A stretch of 54,579 nucleotides of DNA from a virus. Below are positions 42,301 to 50,829 of the stretch, piece after piece. Position numbers and translations under genes: made by a program. Location: the IMG/VR virus record IMGVR_UViG_3300044801_000147, positions 1 through 54,579 of that record; one strand, 5' to 3'. Below the pieces are notes generated by a model. That model ran no database searches, had not been told where the DNA came from, and saw nothing but the letters and a program-made list of their open reading frames with translations. Every line of letters begins with the position of its first letter. The stretch's first letter is position 1.

Positions 42301-44101
42301 GGTCGCGCTCCAGAGCGTCCCGGTCACGAGCTCCGTCATGACGGGGCCGAGCGTGTCCACCCCGGTGCTCATCGCCATGGGCATGGCCGTGCCGCTCGAC
42401 GGCAACGGCAACCCGACCAACGTCACCTCCGTGCTCAGCGCGGACCAGTCTACCCTGTACGTGTACGGCACGGACTACGCCATCGCCCCGATGGGGCCGT
42501 ACCACCAGTACGGCGTGCAGCCGCTCACGTCCTCCGTCCAGGTGTTGTCCACCTCGGTCCAGGCGAACGTCCTGACCGTGAACGCGAACAACGAGTTCGG
42601 GGTGAACGCCCACGTCACCTTCAGCGGCCTGACCGCGAGCACGTTCCTGAACGGGCAGACCGTGACCATCACCGCCGCCACGCCCACGTCCTTCCAGGCC
42701 ACCTTCATCACCGGGAACTACGCGACCACGCTCGACACGGGCTTCGCCACGGGCAGCGCGATCCAGGCCAACCAGACCTTGTCGGTGACGTACAACCAGT
42801 TCTCCCTGTACGAGCGCCTGACGTTCGTCAGCGCGGAGCAGCAGGTCCTCAGCGGCACGCTGCCGACCACGCTGGACAACGACGGCTTCGTCCACGACAC
42901 GTGGCTGCCGCAGAGCTACACCACGGGCATCCCGACGCTCGCCACGTACCCGTCCATGAACGGCTACCAGCTCATCCTCGACGGGTGGGACGGCTCCTAC
43001 GGCGCGGACGGCGGCCTGGACATCCCCGGCTCGCTGGCGTTCGACCCGTCGGGCCTCGTCGGCAACGCGGTCCCGTACGCCTCCCGCTACATCAAGGTCA
43101 CGTTCTTCAACGGCGTGCAGGCCGTGGTCATGAAGGAGAACATCGACTTCACGCTCTCCGTGGACTCGGCGTCCGGCGCGGCAACGCTCACGCGCATCCC
43201 GACCGGGCACATCCCCGACGGCGGCACCGTCAGCGTCTCGTACTTCATCACCGAGACGTTCACGTTCTCGACGCAGTACCCGACCTTCGTCCAGGTACTC
43301 GCCAACAGCCTGGCCCTCACGCAGAGCGCGGGCGCGTCCGTGGAGGTCAAGGCGATGGTCGCGAACGACGTGGACATCACCCTCGCCGTGACGCTGGACG
43401 CCAACACGTCCCCCGAGACGATCGACCCAGTCATCCGCACGGTCATCAACATCGTGCTAGACAACGCCGTCGGCACCCTGTACCAGTCCGCACTCATCCA
43501 GCAGGTCCAGTCGATCACCGGCGTGCAGAGCGTAGAGGTCCCGCTCATCCGCTGCGCGAAGAGCAACGGCTCCTACGACATCGGCGTCGTGATCCCGACC
43601 GGGACGGCCTGGATTCCGCTGAACTCCGACCCGCTGTTCGCCGCCGTGGCCGCGCCGCAGAACAGCTGGATCACCGTCGCGCAGGCGCTCCCCGACACCA
43701 CCATCCCGTCCGGGGGCGCTCCGGACGTCATCGTGGACATGCTCTACGAGGGCCAGGTCTTCGTCCGCGCCACCTCCGTCAACAACTTCCTCGCCACCGC
43801 GCTCTCCGTGCCGCACCTCGCCGTCGAGCCGTTCGTCACGGACACCTCGCCGGGCTCGTTCTACATCATCGGCCAGAGCGACAGCTTCGTGCAGGGCACC
43901 TCCACCGTCACGATCCCGAACTCGTACTCGCAGAGGATCATCGCCAACTTCCCACAGGACGTCATCAACCCCGGGACCCTTAACTATTTTTGCACTTATC
44001 AAGTATTTAATGAGGTAGGCGCAACTGATGTGACCGTGTCGCCGACCGAGTACCTCGCGCCGGGCGTGATTACTTTGACCTACATTAGCAATAATAGTTG
44101 A
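39308..44101 (+). CDS. Baseplate J-like wedge protein
   Basis: A 1597-aa protein. Residues about 505-800 have the baseplate J/T4 gp6-type core: DIAARLIIQILKQMPNLDLS, IPEGAVVATSPDA, QAGSVGNVGAGTIRTSVSG, YGTDQEVNSAFAARIQARL. The C-terminal part (QVLANSLALTQSAGASVEVK, VDITLAVTLDANTSPETIDP, NVIL...TLYQSALIQQVQSITGVQ) is the usual J tail. Three copies of the 80-residue FLNG module are inserted (39781-39995, 40370-40590, 42530-42760), which explains a length about double the norm. It would build the wedges around the tail hub. The last 120 nt turn AT-rich just before the GIY-YIG gene. Confidence 0.85.
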   Translation: MATPTTTLSALQLVTPMLPNNTNTLSTDSSVLPIVVNADDDTIRVEVGVYNTVYATDSYIVVGTAATGLKNQFSFSIPLTLTVQETNVQIVGRNYDPTNFPNGWAANTAVPPGFTFADPNGNSQSVLGVLSGNPLAFSATGGITGATQPTWATQAPANITNVSLTANVLTVTAANTFAVGKVAWLTGLTNATFLNGTLVTVTGLIGPGPTYSGFTAAVIRNTNYASAADTGEAQAATVEIAGALGSVVWANVGAVAITPTVKFALLAYQSNLALAIAPPSGISAAKNQTDCLVQWVTPDYPGFIGVRVMISTDPSGVNPPYTQFGDLVSAVSSTAQTIINSQSNTATNVAEANITAVALLNNLLTVAAANTFTPGTVVEIANLINATFLNGETVTVLASTPAQFTASYTGANYPAGSMVLTLVPDSGQATSIVSTTITMSTNTVMETQYSTVEVPFSSVNSNIFYAMLSTVIQDPQTNVMYESVQNGPLQCGYVNLQLANPTDFPVLQRKEDIAARLIIQILKQMPNLDLSPRSEIRDMFVDPWSIEAANMSVREWFARVSTSISAISQLDCTTGTGVSSPFQSSPYKQQIARAYGLSAVNTQNLINEQFDLLGEQAGLTRLGTTSSTVVLTFYTYTRPTSSITIPEGAVVATSPDANTSSLNFVTQGQGTIDFANLASFYNSQTGWWGVSVPAQCTQAGSVGNVGAGTIRTSVSGVPTGTQVTNLVGANYGTDQEVNSAFAARIQARLVTGIDSSSRNGYLVAALSTPGVIGAQVVGAGDLEMLRDWDPTRQKHVYGCVDVYVRGTTLSQQDEFVPFEYPNNGTYGVYGTYSSLIFPGTGLAFQIQGFSNLAYPPYDGVELLISRATGSFYLGLDRAQFVGNTIVVNANDLAYQYVGSGTTYAKVPLVISSQNATNAVALTTVSGAQASTYTFQLFLREASPFIHQPALQPILQVYSVTGEPVPGGTGTIPSALVGLVHTSDFLLNGGSNDAGDLVEVALQSVPVTSSVMTGPSVSTPVLIAMGMAVPLDGNGNPTNVTSVLSADQSTLYVYGTDYAIAPMGPYHQYGVQPLTSSVQVLSTSVQANVLTVNANNEFGVNAHVTFSGLTASTFLNGQTVTITAATPTSFQATFITGNYATTLDTGFATGSAIQANQTLSVTYNQFSLYERLTFVSAEQQVLSGTLPTTLDNDGFVHDTWLPQSYTTGIPTLATYPSMNGYQLILDGWDGSYGADGGLDIPGSLAFDPSGLVGNAVPYASRYIKVTFFNGVQAVVMKENIDFTLSVDSASGAATLTRIPTGHIPDGGTVSVSYFITETFTFSTQYPTFVQVLANSLALTQSAGASVEVKAMVANDVDITLAVTLDANTSPETIDPVIRTVINIVLDNAVGTLYQSALIQQVQSITGVQSVEVPLIRCAKSNGSYDIGVVIPTGTAWIPLNSDPLFAAVAAPQNSWITVAQALPDTTIPSGGAPDVIVDMLYEGQVFVRATSVNNFLATALSVPHLAVEPFVTDTSPGSFYIIGQSDSFVQGTSTVTIPNSYSQRIIANFPQDVINPGTLNYFCTYQVFNEVGATDVTVSPTEYLAPGVITLTYISNNS

Positions 44102-44102
44102 T

Positions 44103-44906
44103 ATGATTGTTTACAAAGTCACAAACACGAAAAACGGGAAGGTCTACATCGGCAAATGGCGTGGGACATCTGTTTTACAGCGATGGCGACTTCAGATTGC
44201 GGAGGCTAATAGGGGTGGAACACGCTATTTTTGTAAAGCTATTCGTAAGTACGGAGCGGAGGCTTTCACTGTCGAGGTAATCTACCAAGCTAAAACTGAT
44301 AACGAATTGTCAAAGATGGAAACGTTCTTCATCATTCTGCACCAGTCTCACAAACCAGAAAACGGTTACAACCTTACATTAGGCGGAGAGGGGGTATCAG
44401 GCTATAACCATACGCCAGAATGGAAAAACGCAGCGAGTCAACGGATGAAAGGAGATAAACGCAATCTCGGTCGTAGGCAATCTGAAGCTGAGCGGGAGAT
44501 GCGCAGCGAACGTAGTTCTCGTCACATGCTGGGTAAGCACCCCTCTCAAGAGACAAAAAATAAAATTAGTGCTTCAGTTAGTGCGGCAATAATGGGCTGT
44601 AGAAATCCGTTCTTTGGTAAGCATCATTCTGAAAAAACAAAGAAACAGCTAAGCGATCAACGGAAAGAGATAGTACCTTCTTGCCAGATGCTAGGAGCTA
44701 AGTCTGTAAGTGGAACTATTTGGACGCACAATCCGAGTACACAGGACTCTAAGCGTGTAAAGAAAGCGGAAGAAACCGCATATTTGTTAGATGGTTGGTT
44801 GCTTGGTCGTGGCCCGAAAGCGAGCGAATCCGCCAAGAAGCGTGGTGTTTCTGCGGAACACATTCGTCACATGGTTGAACGTCGGCTAGCAAAAAAGGCG
44901 GGGTAA
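44103..44906 (+). CDS. GIY-YIG homing endonuclease
   Basis: A 267-aa protein. The GIY-YIG domain occupies residues 1-95 (VYKVTN...KVYIGKW; FCKAIRKYG; METFFIILHQSH; GYNLTLGGEG). Several NUMOD3-type helices follow (PSQETKNKISAS, HSEKTKKQLSDQ, each with FGKHH-like leads). The C-terminal GTIWTHNPSTQDSKRVKK...LDGWLLGRGPK matches the 'W.tN......v......GW..Gr' domain seen at the end of many phage HEGs. Strongly AT-rich against its neighbours. It starts 1 nt after the previous stop and ends 3 nt before the next ATG. Full-length and probably active. Confidence 0.92.
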   Translation: MIVYKVTNTKNGKVYIGKWRGTSVLQRWRLQIAEANRGGTRYFCKAIRKYGAEAFTVEVIYQAKTDNELSKMETFFIILHQSHKPENGYNLTLGGEGVSGYNHTPEWKNAASQRMKGDKRNLGRRQSEAEREMRSERSSRHMLGKHPSQETKNKISASVSAAIMGCRNPFFGKHHSEKTKKQLSDQRKEIVPSCQMLGAKSVSGTIWTHNPSTQDSKRVKKAEETAYLLDGWLLGRGPKASESAKKRGVSAEHIRHMVERRLAKKAG

Positions 44907-44909
44907 CCT

Positions 44910-47408
44910 ATGGCAACCAACAACAATCCGGACCTTCTGTATCTTAAATCCCGAGAAGCTCTTTTGCAGTATGAAGACGCTAGATTGAACTCGCTACTGC
45001 AAGCGGTTGCAAATTTTTATACCACCAGCAACGATCAATCAATCTGGGGCAACTTCCTCCGCGCCCTGGCGATCGAGCTGTCCAAGCTCGACTACGACTA
45101 CTCCTACGACCTCGTCAACAAGGACCCGAACCTCCTGACCCCGGCCGACATCCGCCGCCGCTGGGCCGCGCCCCTTTACCTGACTGGCAACTGGCCGAGC
45201 CAGGGGCAGTTCGACCTCGCGTTCAAGGCCATGCTCGTCGAGCTCATCACGGCGTACGGCCAGGGCACGACCGTGGACGCGATCCAGGAGGTGATCTTCG
45301 CCTACACCGGGATCAACATCGTCGTGGAGCAGCTCTACCAGCAGATCGGCAACGGCGTCTACGACCAGTCGGACCGCAACTCCATCAAGGTGTCCGTGGC
45401 CGTCGGGGGCGCGGGGTCCAACCCGCTCACCACGATCACGACGCTCGCGCAGCTACAGGTGGTCGTCAACAGCCTCTACACCGCCATCGCGCTCGCCACC
45501 CCCGCGCACGTCGGCATCGAGTTCACCACCGTCTTCGGCGAGGCCGAGGACCTGGAGTGCATGATCAGCCCGTCCCTGCTGACCCAGCAGCAGTACGCCG
45601 TGGAGGACACGGTCACGCAGGGGTTCTACGGCCTGACCGGCTGGGTGCCGATCAACCCCGGCCTGACCGGCTGGGTGCCGATCAACCCCGCGCTGTTCTA
45701 CAGCCTGATCGGCTGGGTGCCGATCAACCCAGCGCTGTTCTGGATCAAGAACACGGTGTACGTCCCGGGCAGCCTGATCCTGGACTACAACAAGAACTTC
45801 CAGCTCGCCACCTCCGTGGTCGGCCTCGGCGAGTCCGGCCCCGGCCCGGCCGCCCCCGCGTGGAGCACGGTCTCCGAGCACGCGACGGCGGACAACCAGA
45901 TCACCTGGACCAACATCTCTCCAGCCGTGGCGAGCACGTCCCTGTCCGCCAACGTGGTGACCGTCAACCTCAGCTTCCCGGTGCCGCTGGTCATCGGCTC
46001 CGTCGTCACCCTGTACAACCTCGGGGCGTCCGCGTTCCTGAACGGCCAGGCGCTCGCGGTGGCCTCCATCAGCGGCTCCACGTTCACCGCGAACTTCGTC
46101 CACCCCATCTACCCGACCACGCCGGAGGCGACGGGCACGGCGACCTTCGCCCTCCCGACGCCGATCAACAACATCCAGTACCAGGCGCTCACGCCGCAGT
46201 GGCAGTCCCTCTACCAGCAGCAGTACAAGAACACCAACTGCACCTCGGCCGGGATCGGCGACACCCTCCGCATCTTCGTGCAGCAGGTGGAGCGGCCGCC
46301 GCTCAACGACATGCTGGTCGTCGCCCCCGTGCTCAGCCCGACCAACGCGAACACGTCCATAGCCGCGTGGGGCGACACGCTCAATCGGCAGGTCACCCCC
46401 GCCCAGTGGGCGACCATGCCGAGAATCTTCGTCAACATCGCGAGCGCCTACGCCGACGGCAAGAACGCCACCTACATGTACGTGCCGACCTCGGACCCCG
46501 TCACCGGGAACATCCAGTTCCTCCACGAGGGCGAGCTGGTCACCGTGAACGCTTTCAACTCCGGCCCCTCGCTCGGGTTCAACGTGACGGCCAAGATACG
46601 CAACGTCATCAACACCGTGGCGCAGATCACGGCGACGGCGGTCCAGACCAACGTCCTGACCGTGACGACCGTGTCCAACACCCTGGTCACGGGCTCGCTG
46701 GTCAACATCGCGGGGCTCTCCGCGAGCGCGTTCCTGAACGGCCTGTCGTTCGTGGTCGTGACTGCGGGGCCGACCTTCTTCACGGCGGCGTACACCCACG
46801 CGAACTACGCCTCGACCCCGGACAACGGGACCGCCGAGGTCACGTCCTTCCAGATTCCGGCGACGGGCACCACCGCGCTCACGAGCGCACCGCTCCCGCT
46901 CAGGGGCGGCCTGGTCACGCCCGTGCCGCAGGCGGGGTACTACCTCTCCGGCGGCGTCTACGTCCTCGGGCAGCCGCCTCTAGGGATCAGCATCACGCCT
47001 CCGGCTGGGCAGCCGTACTCAGGCGAGAGCTGGGTGCCAGGAGGCACGGTGTTCCAGGGGCAGATCGTCGTCGACTCGAACGGATACACGCAGCTGGCCC
47101 TACAGCCAGGAGTCTCGCAGGCGTCCCCGAACCCGTCGTGGAGCGAGGACAAGAACGCGTCGACCACGGACGGCAGCGTCATCTGGCGCAACGTCGGCAG
47201 GAACACGTTCACCGCGCCGCAGAACTGGATCGCCATCTGGAACATCAACGCCCCAGGGCCCCGGCAGAGCTCGTACGACTTCTCCGTGTGGACGGGCGAG
47301 ATCGGCAACTGGGACTCGACGCAGCCCTACGGCCTGCTCGCGCCGCGCCTCGACCGGGTGTGGGAGATTTCGGGCGGCGACCAATCATTCATCTTTGGGT
47401 TGTTTTAA
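44910..47408 (+). CDS. Baseplate/tail protein with FLNG modules
   Basis: An 832-aa protein. The N-terminal 150 residues are helical (ALLQYEDARLNSLLQAVANF; IWGNFLRALAIELSKLDYDY; LTPADIRRRWAAPLYLTGNW), as in large baseplate wedge proteins. Residues about 240-275 contain three tandem GWVPINP units encoded by 30-bp repeats. Two FLNG beta modules lie at 45915-46140 and 46615-46850. The C-terminus is Trp-rich beta sequence (WIAIWNINAPG; DFSVWTGEIGNWD). The first 120 nt are AT-rich. It is flanked on both sides by GIY-YIG genes, so this tail gene is an island between two homing elements. Confidence 0.7.
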   Translation: MATNNNPDLLYLKSREALLQYEDARLNSLLQAVANFYTTSNDQSIWGNFLRALAIELSKLDYDYSYDLVNKDPNLLTPADIRRRWAAPLYLTGNWPSQGQFDLAFKAMLVELITAYGQGTTVDAIQEVIFAYTGINIVVEQLYQQIGNGVYDQSDRNSIKVSVAVGGAGSNPLTTITTLAQLQVVVNSLYTAIALATPAHVGIEFTTVFGEAEDLECMISPSLLTQQQYAVEDTVTQGFYGLTGWVPINPGLTGWVPINPALFYSLIGWVPINPALFWIKNTVYVPGSLILDYNKNFQLATSVVGLGESGPGPAAPAWSTVSEHATADNQITWTNISPAVASTSLSANVVTVNLSFPVPLVIGSVVTLYNLGASAFLNGQALAVASISGSTFTANFVHPIYPTTPEATGTATFALPTPINNIQYQALTPQWQSLYQQQYKNTNCTSAGIGDTLRIFVQQVERPPLNDMLVVAPVLSPTNANTSIAAWGDTLNRQVTPAQWATMPRIFVNIASAYADGKNATYMYVPTSDPVTGNIQFLHEGELVTVNAFNSGPSLGFNVTAKIRNVINTVAQITATAVQTNVLTVTTVSNTLVTGSLVNIAGLSASAFLNGLSFVVVTAGPTFFTAAYTHANYASTPDNGTAEVTSFQIPATGTTALTSAPLPLRGGLVTPVPQAGYYLSGGVYVLGQPPLGISITPPAGQPYSGESWVPGGTVFQGQIVVDSNGYTQLALQPGVSQASPNPSWSEDKNASTTDGSVIWRNVGRNTFTAPQNWIAIWNINAPGPRQSSYDFSVWTGEIGNWDSTQPYGLLAPRLDRVWEISGGDQSFIFGLF
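45631..45732 (+). repeat. Tandem 30-bp repeat (GWVPINP)
   Basis: Units at 45631-45660 and 45661-45690 are identical 30-mers (GCCTGACCGGCTGGGTGCCG and the next ten bases). A third copy with two changes lies at 45703-45732 after a 12-bp spacer. All are in frame. Confidence 0.9.
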
Positions 47409-47409
47409 T

Positions 47410-48030
47410 ATGATTGTTTATTTAATCACCAACGCAGCGAACGGAAAAATGTACGTAGGAATGACCGCGGCGACTCTTAAGGTGCGATGGAGAAGGCATC
47501 AAAAGGAAGCTAGAAACGGGAGGAATACTTATTTCTGTAACGCCATCCGTAAATACGGTGCCCTGTCTTTTAGACCTGAAGTCCTACTGACCTGTGAGAG
47601 CCGAAAAGACGCCGCTAATTCTGAAAAATTTTACATTAGGTTTTTTGATCTCCGCGATCCCAACAAGGGATACAACTTAACTGAAGGCGGTGAAGGAACT
47701 TGGGGCTGGAAACACTCCGAAGAAGCTAAGCGAAAAATGAGGCAGGCGAAAAAGGGTAAGTCATCCCATTGGAAAGGAAAAACTAGGTCTGAAGAATCAC
47801 GTCGAAAAATGAGTCGAGCGAAAAAGGGGATAGCGTCCTCGGGCGAAAAAAATAATTTCTACGGTAAAACCCATACAGAAGAAACTCGTCGGGCAATAGG
47901 TGATTGGCACCACATCAACGGTCCTAAGCTTTGGACTTCAGAGCGTCGCGCTGCTCAATCTAAGCGATTGAAAAAACTTCGTGCTGAACGATTTTGGTCC
48001 ACTCGTAAAAAGACATTAGGGGTTTCATAA
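47410..48030 (+). CDS. GIY-YIG homing endonuclease
   Basis: A 206-aa protein from ATG 47410, 1 nt after the previous stop. The GIY-YIG core is at 1-95: VYLITN...KMYVGMT, FCNAIRKYG, GYNLTEGGEG. Three NUMOD3-like units follow (HSEEAKRKMRQAKKGK; RSEESRRKMSRAKKG; HTEETRRAIGDW), and a basic tail ends it. Very AT- and Lys-rich. It lacks the C-terminal GW..Gr domain of the 44103 enzyme. It is closer to the 44103 gene than to the 11828 gene in its first strands, but divergent. Confidence 0.92.
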   Translation: MIVYLITNAANGKMYVGMTAATLKVRWRRHQKEARNGRNTYFCNAIRKYGALSFRPEVLLTCESRKDAANSEKFYIRFFDLRDPNKGYNLTEGGEGTWGWKHSEEAKRKMRQAKKGKSSHWKGKTRSEESRRKMSRAKKGIASSGEKNNFYGKTHTEETRRAIGDWHHINGPKLWTSERRAAQSKRLKKLRAERFWSTRKKTLGVS

Positions 48031-48034
48031 GCAG

Positions 48035-49480
48035 ATGGCAGAAGAAACCAAAACCGCGTATGTGTCTCCCCCGCACGGCGAACTTGTGATTACTATAATC
48101 CGCGATGCGAACCCCCGTGTCCTTCTCACCCTCGACCTCGGCATCCCGAACTTCACCGTGTTCTCCATGACGCTGCCGCTGGCCGAGGGGCAGCCCGGCG
48201 CTATGTCTCAGCTTCTCGCAGAAGCGGTGCACGTTCTCTGCGACGAACTTGCGGTGTTCATGACCAGCCTGGAATACGACGAACAAGTTTCCACGCTTGC
48301 CTACGCCACGGTGCTCGCCGCGTTCAAGGGGATGAGCACGGAGGCTGACCCCGCGAAGGAGCAGTCCGTCACCGGGCAGGACCCGACCGTCAGCACCTAC
48401 GAGGGCACGTTCGAGATTCCGATGACGTTCATCAACGAGACGCAGGCGAGGGTCGTGACCGGGTCCGCCAAGAAGATCAGGCGGCAGCCGCCCGTGCGCC
48501 ACATCGAGCTCACGTACTCGCCGAAGGAGAGGACCAAGCCGAGCGACACGGCGAGGGTCATCCGCATGTACCGCGACCGCAGCATCAAGCAGATGCCGAA
48601 GAAGCCGATGTACGTGGTCGTGTACGACAACATGGGCCGCCCAGCGGGCACGATCCCGATCGGCCCCGGCAAGAACTTCAAGAACGAGCTGCTCCGCATG
48701 ACCCACGGCAAGAGGGCGAGCGTGGACTTCTCCGAGCCCGTCAGCTTCCCGAACGAGCAGGAGATGAAGGCGTCCCCGCTCAGCGGCATCCCGCGAGCGA
48801 TCTCCGTCGGCGGCATGACCTACCAGCCCGAGGCGATGTCGGGCGGCGACATGGCCCTGTACCACGGGCCGCAGGACTACATCGTGAAGTTCCCCGACGG
48901 CCGCTCCCAGGTGTTCCCCGGCAGGCCGACGTTCCGCAAGATGCGCACGCTCAACTTTCCCGTGCCGCGCAACCGCTTCCGCTGGACGCTCATCCCGCAG
49001 GACACGCTGGAGCAGCCCGAGGACATGAAGGCACCGGAGGAGGAAGTGAAGGAGGCGGCGGCCCCCGAGCAGCCGACGGAGTGGCGCGACCAGCCTGGGA
49101 AGCCGAAGGACACGGTCGACCCGGCCAACGTGATGCGCAAGGGCGAGGGCATCGTCTACCTGAAGCCGACGAAGACCTACGACGACCTGGTGCCGCTGGA
49201 CACGCTCCAGAAGCGCCTGACGCGCGACGGCCTCGCGGGGAAGCCAGTCTACGCCGGGAGGATGATCATCGACCGCGTCGGGCACTACGGCACCTTCGAG
49301 GGCAAGAACGTCGTCGTCGTGCCCCAGTACTTCATCCGCCGCTACGGGGTGAAGCGGGACGACGGCACCTGGTCCGTGTACCACCTGCGGGGCGACGGCA
49401 AGGCCCAGCGCGTCGGGTTCCACCCGATCAAGGACGGCGAATTCATCGAGCCCCAGCCCGTGCAGAGTATTAGTGAATAG
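48035..49480 (+). CDS. Tail-region protein, unknown
   Basis: A 481-aa protein. The N-terminus is beta (GELVITIIRDANPRVLLTLDL); residues 45-110 are helical (MSQLLAEAVHVLCDELAVFM); then mixed basic beta segments (VRHIELTYSPKERTKP; PMYVVVYDNMGRPAGTIPIG) and an acidic Ala/Pro linker at about 330-350. The C-terminal domain includes KNVVVVPQYFIRRYGVKRDD. I do not recognise it. More charged than the fibre proteins, it could be a tail assembly or baseplate connector. It starts 4 nt after a GIY-YIG gene. AGTATTAGTGAATAG lies over its stop codon, just before the next GIY-YIG gene. Confidence 0.6.
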   Translation: MAEETKTAYVSPPHGELVITIIRDANPRVLLTLDLGIPNFTVFSMTLPLAEGQPGAMSQLLAEAVHVLCDELAVFMTSLEYDEQVSTLAYATVLAAFKGMSTEADPAKEQSVTGQDPTVSTYEGTFEIPMTFINETQARVVTGSAKKIRRQPPVRHIELTYSPKERTKPSDTARVIRMYRDRSIKQMPKKPMYVVVYDNMGRPAGTIPIGPGKNFKNELLRMTHGKRASVDFSEPVSFPNEQEMKASPLSGIPRAISVGGMTYQPEAMSGGDMALYHGPQDYIVKFPDGRSQVFPGRPTFRKMRTLNFPVPRNRFRWTLIPQDTLEQPEDMKAPEEEVKEAAAPEQPTEWRDQPGKPKDTVDPANVMRKGEGIVYLKPTKTYDDLVPLDTLQKRLTRDGLAGKPVYAGRMIIDRVGHYGTFEGKNVVVVPQYFIRRYGVKRDDGTWSVYHLRGDGKAQRVGFHPIKDGEFIEPQPVQSISE

Positions 49481-49485
49481 ATAGT

Positions 49486-50175
49486 ATGCAAATCTACAGG
49501 GTCACAAACCAGGTCAACGGCAAGGTTTACATCGGTAAGACCGTGCAGCCGATGAGGAAGTACTGGCGCGACCAACTAAGCGCTGCGATCCGTGGTTTGG
49601 TGGGAAAACGATACCTGTACAACGCCATCCGCAAACACGGGCCAGACGCCTTCGCAGTCGAGGTGATCCATCGCGCTAGGACCCCTGAGGAGCTCTCGGC
49701 CATGGAGACGTTCTTCATCGTCCTGCACCAGTCCCACAGGCCGGAGAACGGGTACAACCTGGCGATGGGCGGTGAAGGATTCAGCCCCGGCGGTTTGAAT
49801 CCAAGGGCGGGAAACAGGGCGCTAAAAGGCACTGCCCACCCGATGTTCGGCAGGCACCATTCAGAGAATTCAAATCGAAGAAACCGTGATGCCCATCTTG
49901 GCATAAAGGCGTCGTTAGAAACTAGAGCACTGCTATCCCTAAAGCGCAAAGGCGGGAAATCGTCGCTGGAGACGCGTAAGCGTGTTGCCGCTAGTAAGCT
50001 AGTAAAAAGGTTCCCAAAACTTTCTGAAGCCCTTCGGGGCAAACCAAAATCAGAACAGGCTAGGCGAAGCATGTCCGCCGCCGCGAAACTCAGGGCCCAA
50101 AGGCCAGAATGTCTTGAAATCCTAAGGGCCAACGGCAGGAAAACGGCTTCGCGACATCAGGTTAGGGGGGCATAA
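49486..50175 (+). CDS. GIY-YIG homing endonuclease
   Basis: A 229-aa protein. The core is at residues 1-92: IYRVTN...KVYIGKT, YLYNAIRKHG, METFFIVLHQSHRPENGYNL, GGEG. It shares the last stretch almost exactly with the 44103 enzyme, so the two are close relatives. NUMOD3-like helices follow (HHSENSNRRNRDAHLG; SLETRKRVAASKLVK; KSEQARRSMSAAAK). Its first 300 nt are less AT-rich than other HEGs here, suggesting longer residence in this genome. It ends next to the following ATG with no gap (TAAATG). Confidence 0.9.
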   Translation: MQIYRVTNQVNGKVYIGKTVQPMRKYWRDQLSAAIRGLVGKRYLYNAIRKHGPDAFAVEVIHRARTPEELSAMETFFIVLHQSHRPENGYNLAMGGEGFSPGGLNPRAGNRALKGTAHPMFGRHHSENSNRRNRDAHLGIKASLETRALLSLKRKGGKSSLETRKRVAASKLVKRFPKLSEALRGKPKSEQARRSMSAAAKLRAQRPECLEILRANGRKTASRHQVRGA

Positions 50176-50829
50176 ATGCAGCTCAACTACAGGGACCAGC
50201 TCAGCCGGGATAAATACCCAGGAAAAATCAACATCCGTGTCATGAGGGCGGACAACGGAGAAATTTTGTACAACGGCCACAATATAATTGTAAATGTAGT
50301 CCGATTTTTGTTCGCCCGCCTCATGGCGAACGCCCTGCCGAACGCCCCGCAGCCGCCCTACACCCTGGGCCAGGCGGGCGTCTCCGCCGACCCGCTCTAC
50401 GGCATCTGGGGACTTGCCCTGGGCGCTGGCTCCCCGAGCTGGGCACCCGAGACGCAGCCCGACCCGTCCCCGATCCAGACGGCCCTGATCTCCCAGTTCC
50501 TCCGCAAGCCCGTGTCCAGGATCAGCTACGTCGACCAGAACTTCAACCCGGTGTCCACGTTCAGCACGCTGGTGGACTTCCAGACCACCGTCAACGCCGC
50601 GACCGACAACATCACGCAGAGCATCCGCGAGATGGGGCTGATCGGCGGCGGCACTCTCGTCGGCGCGGGGAACCTGCCGACGAACATGCTCACCGCGCCG
50701 TACTTCAACCCGAACGCCGTGCCCCCGGGCCCGGCCGACAGCGTGGTGCTGGTGAACTACAAGACCCTCCCCCCACTTATACTTCCTGCCGGGGTTGACA
50801 TAATTTTCAGCTGGATTTTATCATACTGA
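50176..50829 (+). CDS. Tail/baseplate-region protein, unknown
   Basis: A 217-aa protein: an N-terminal basic/beta segment (INIRVMRADNGEILYNGHNI), a helix (VVRFLFARLMANALP), then a Pro-rich region and beta strands ending VDIIFSWILSY. Both gene ends are AT-rich (first about 120 nt and last about 50 nt) while the centre is GC-rich. The pattern 'GLALGAGSPSW...' with few charges suits a virion protein, but no family is recognised. Confidence 0.6.
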   Translation: MQLNYRDQLSRDKYPGKINIRVMRADNGEILYNGHNIIVNVVRFLFARLMANALPNAPQPPYTLGQAGVSADPLYGIWGLALGAGSPSWAPETQPDPSPIQTALISQFLRKPVSRISYVDQNFNPVSTFSTLVDFQTTVNAATDNITQSIREMGLIGGGTLVGAGNLPTNMLTAPYFNPNAVPPGPADSVVLVNYKTLPPLILPAGVDIIFSWILSY

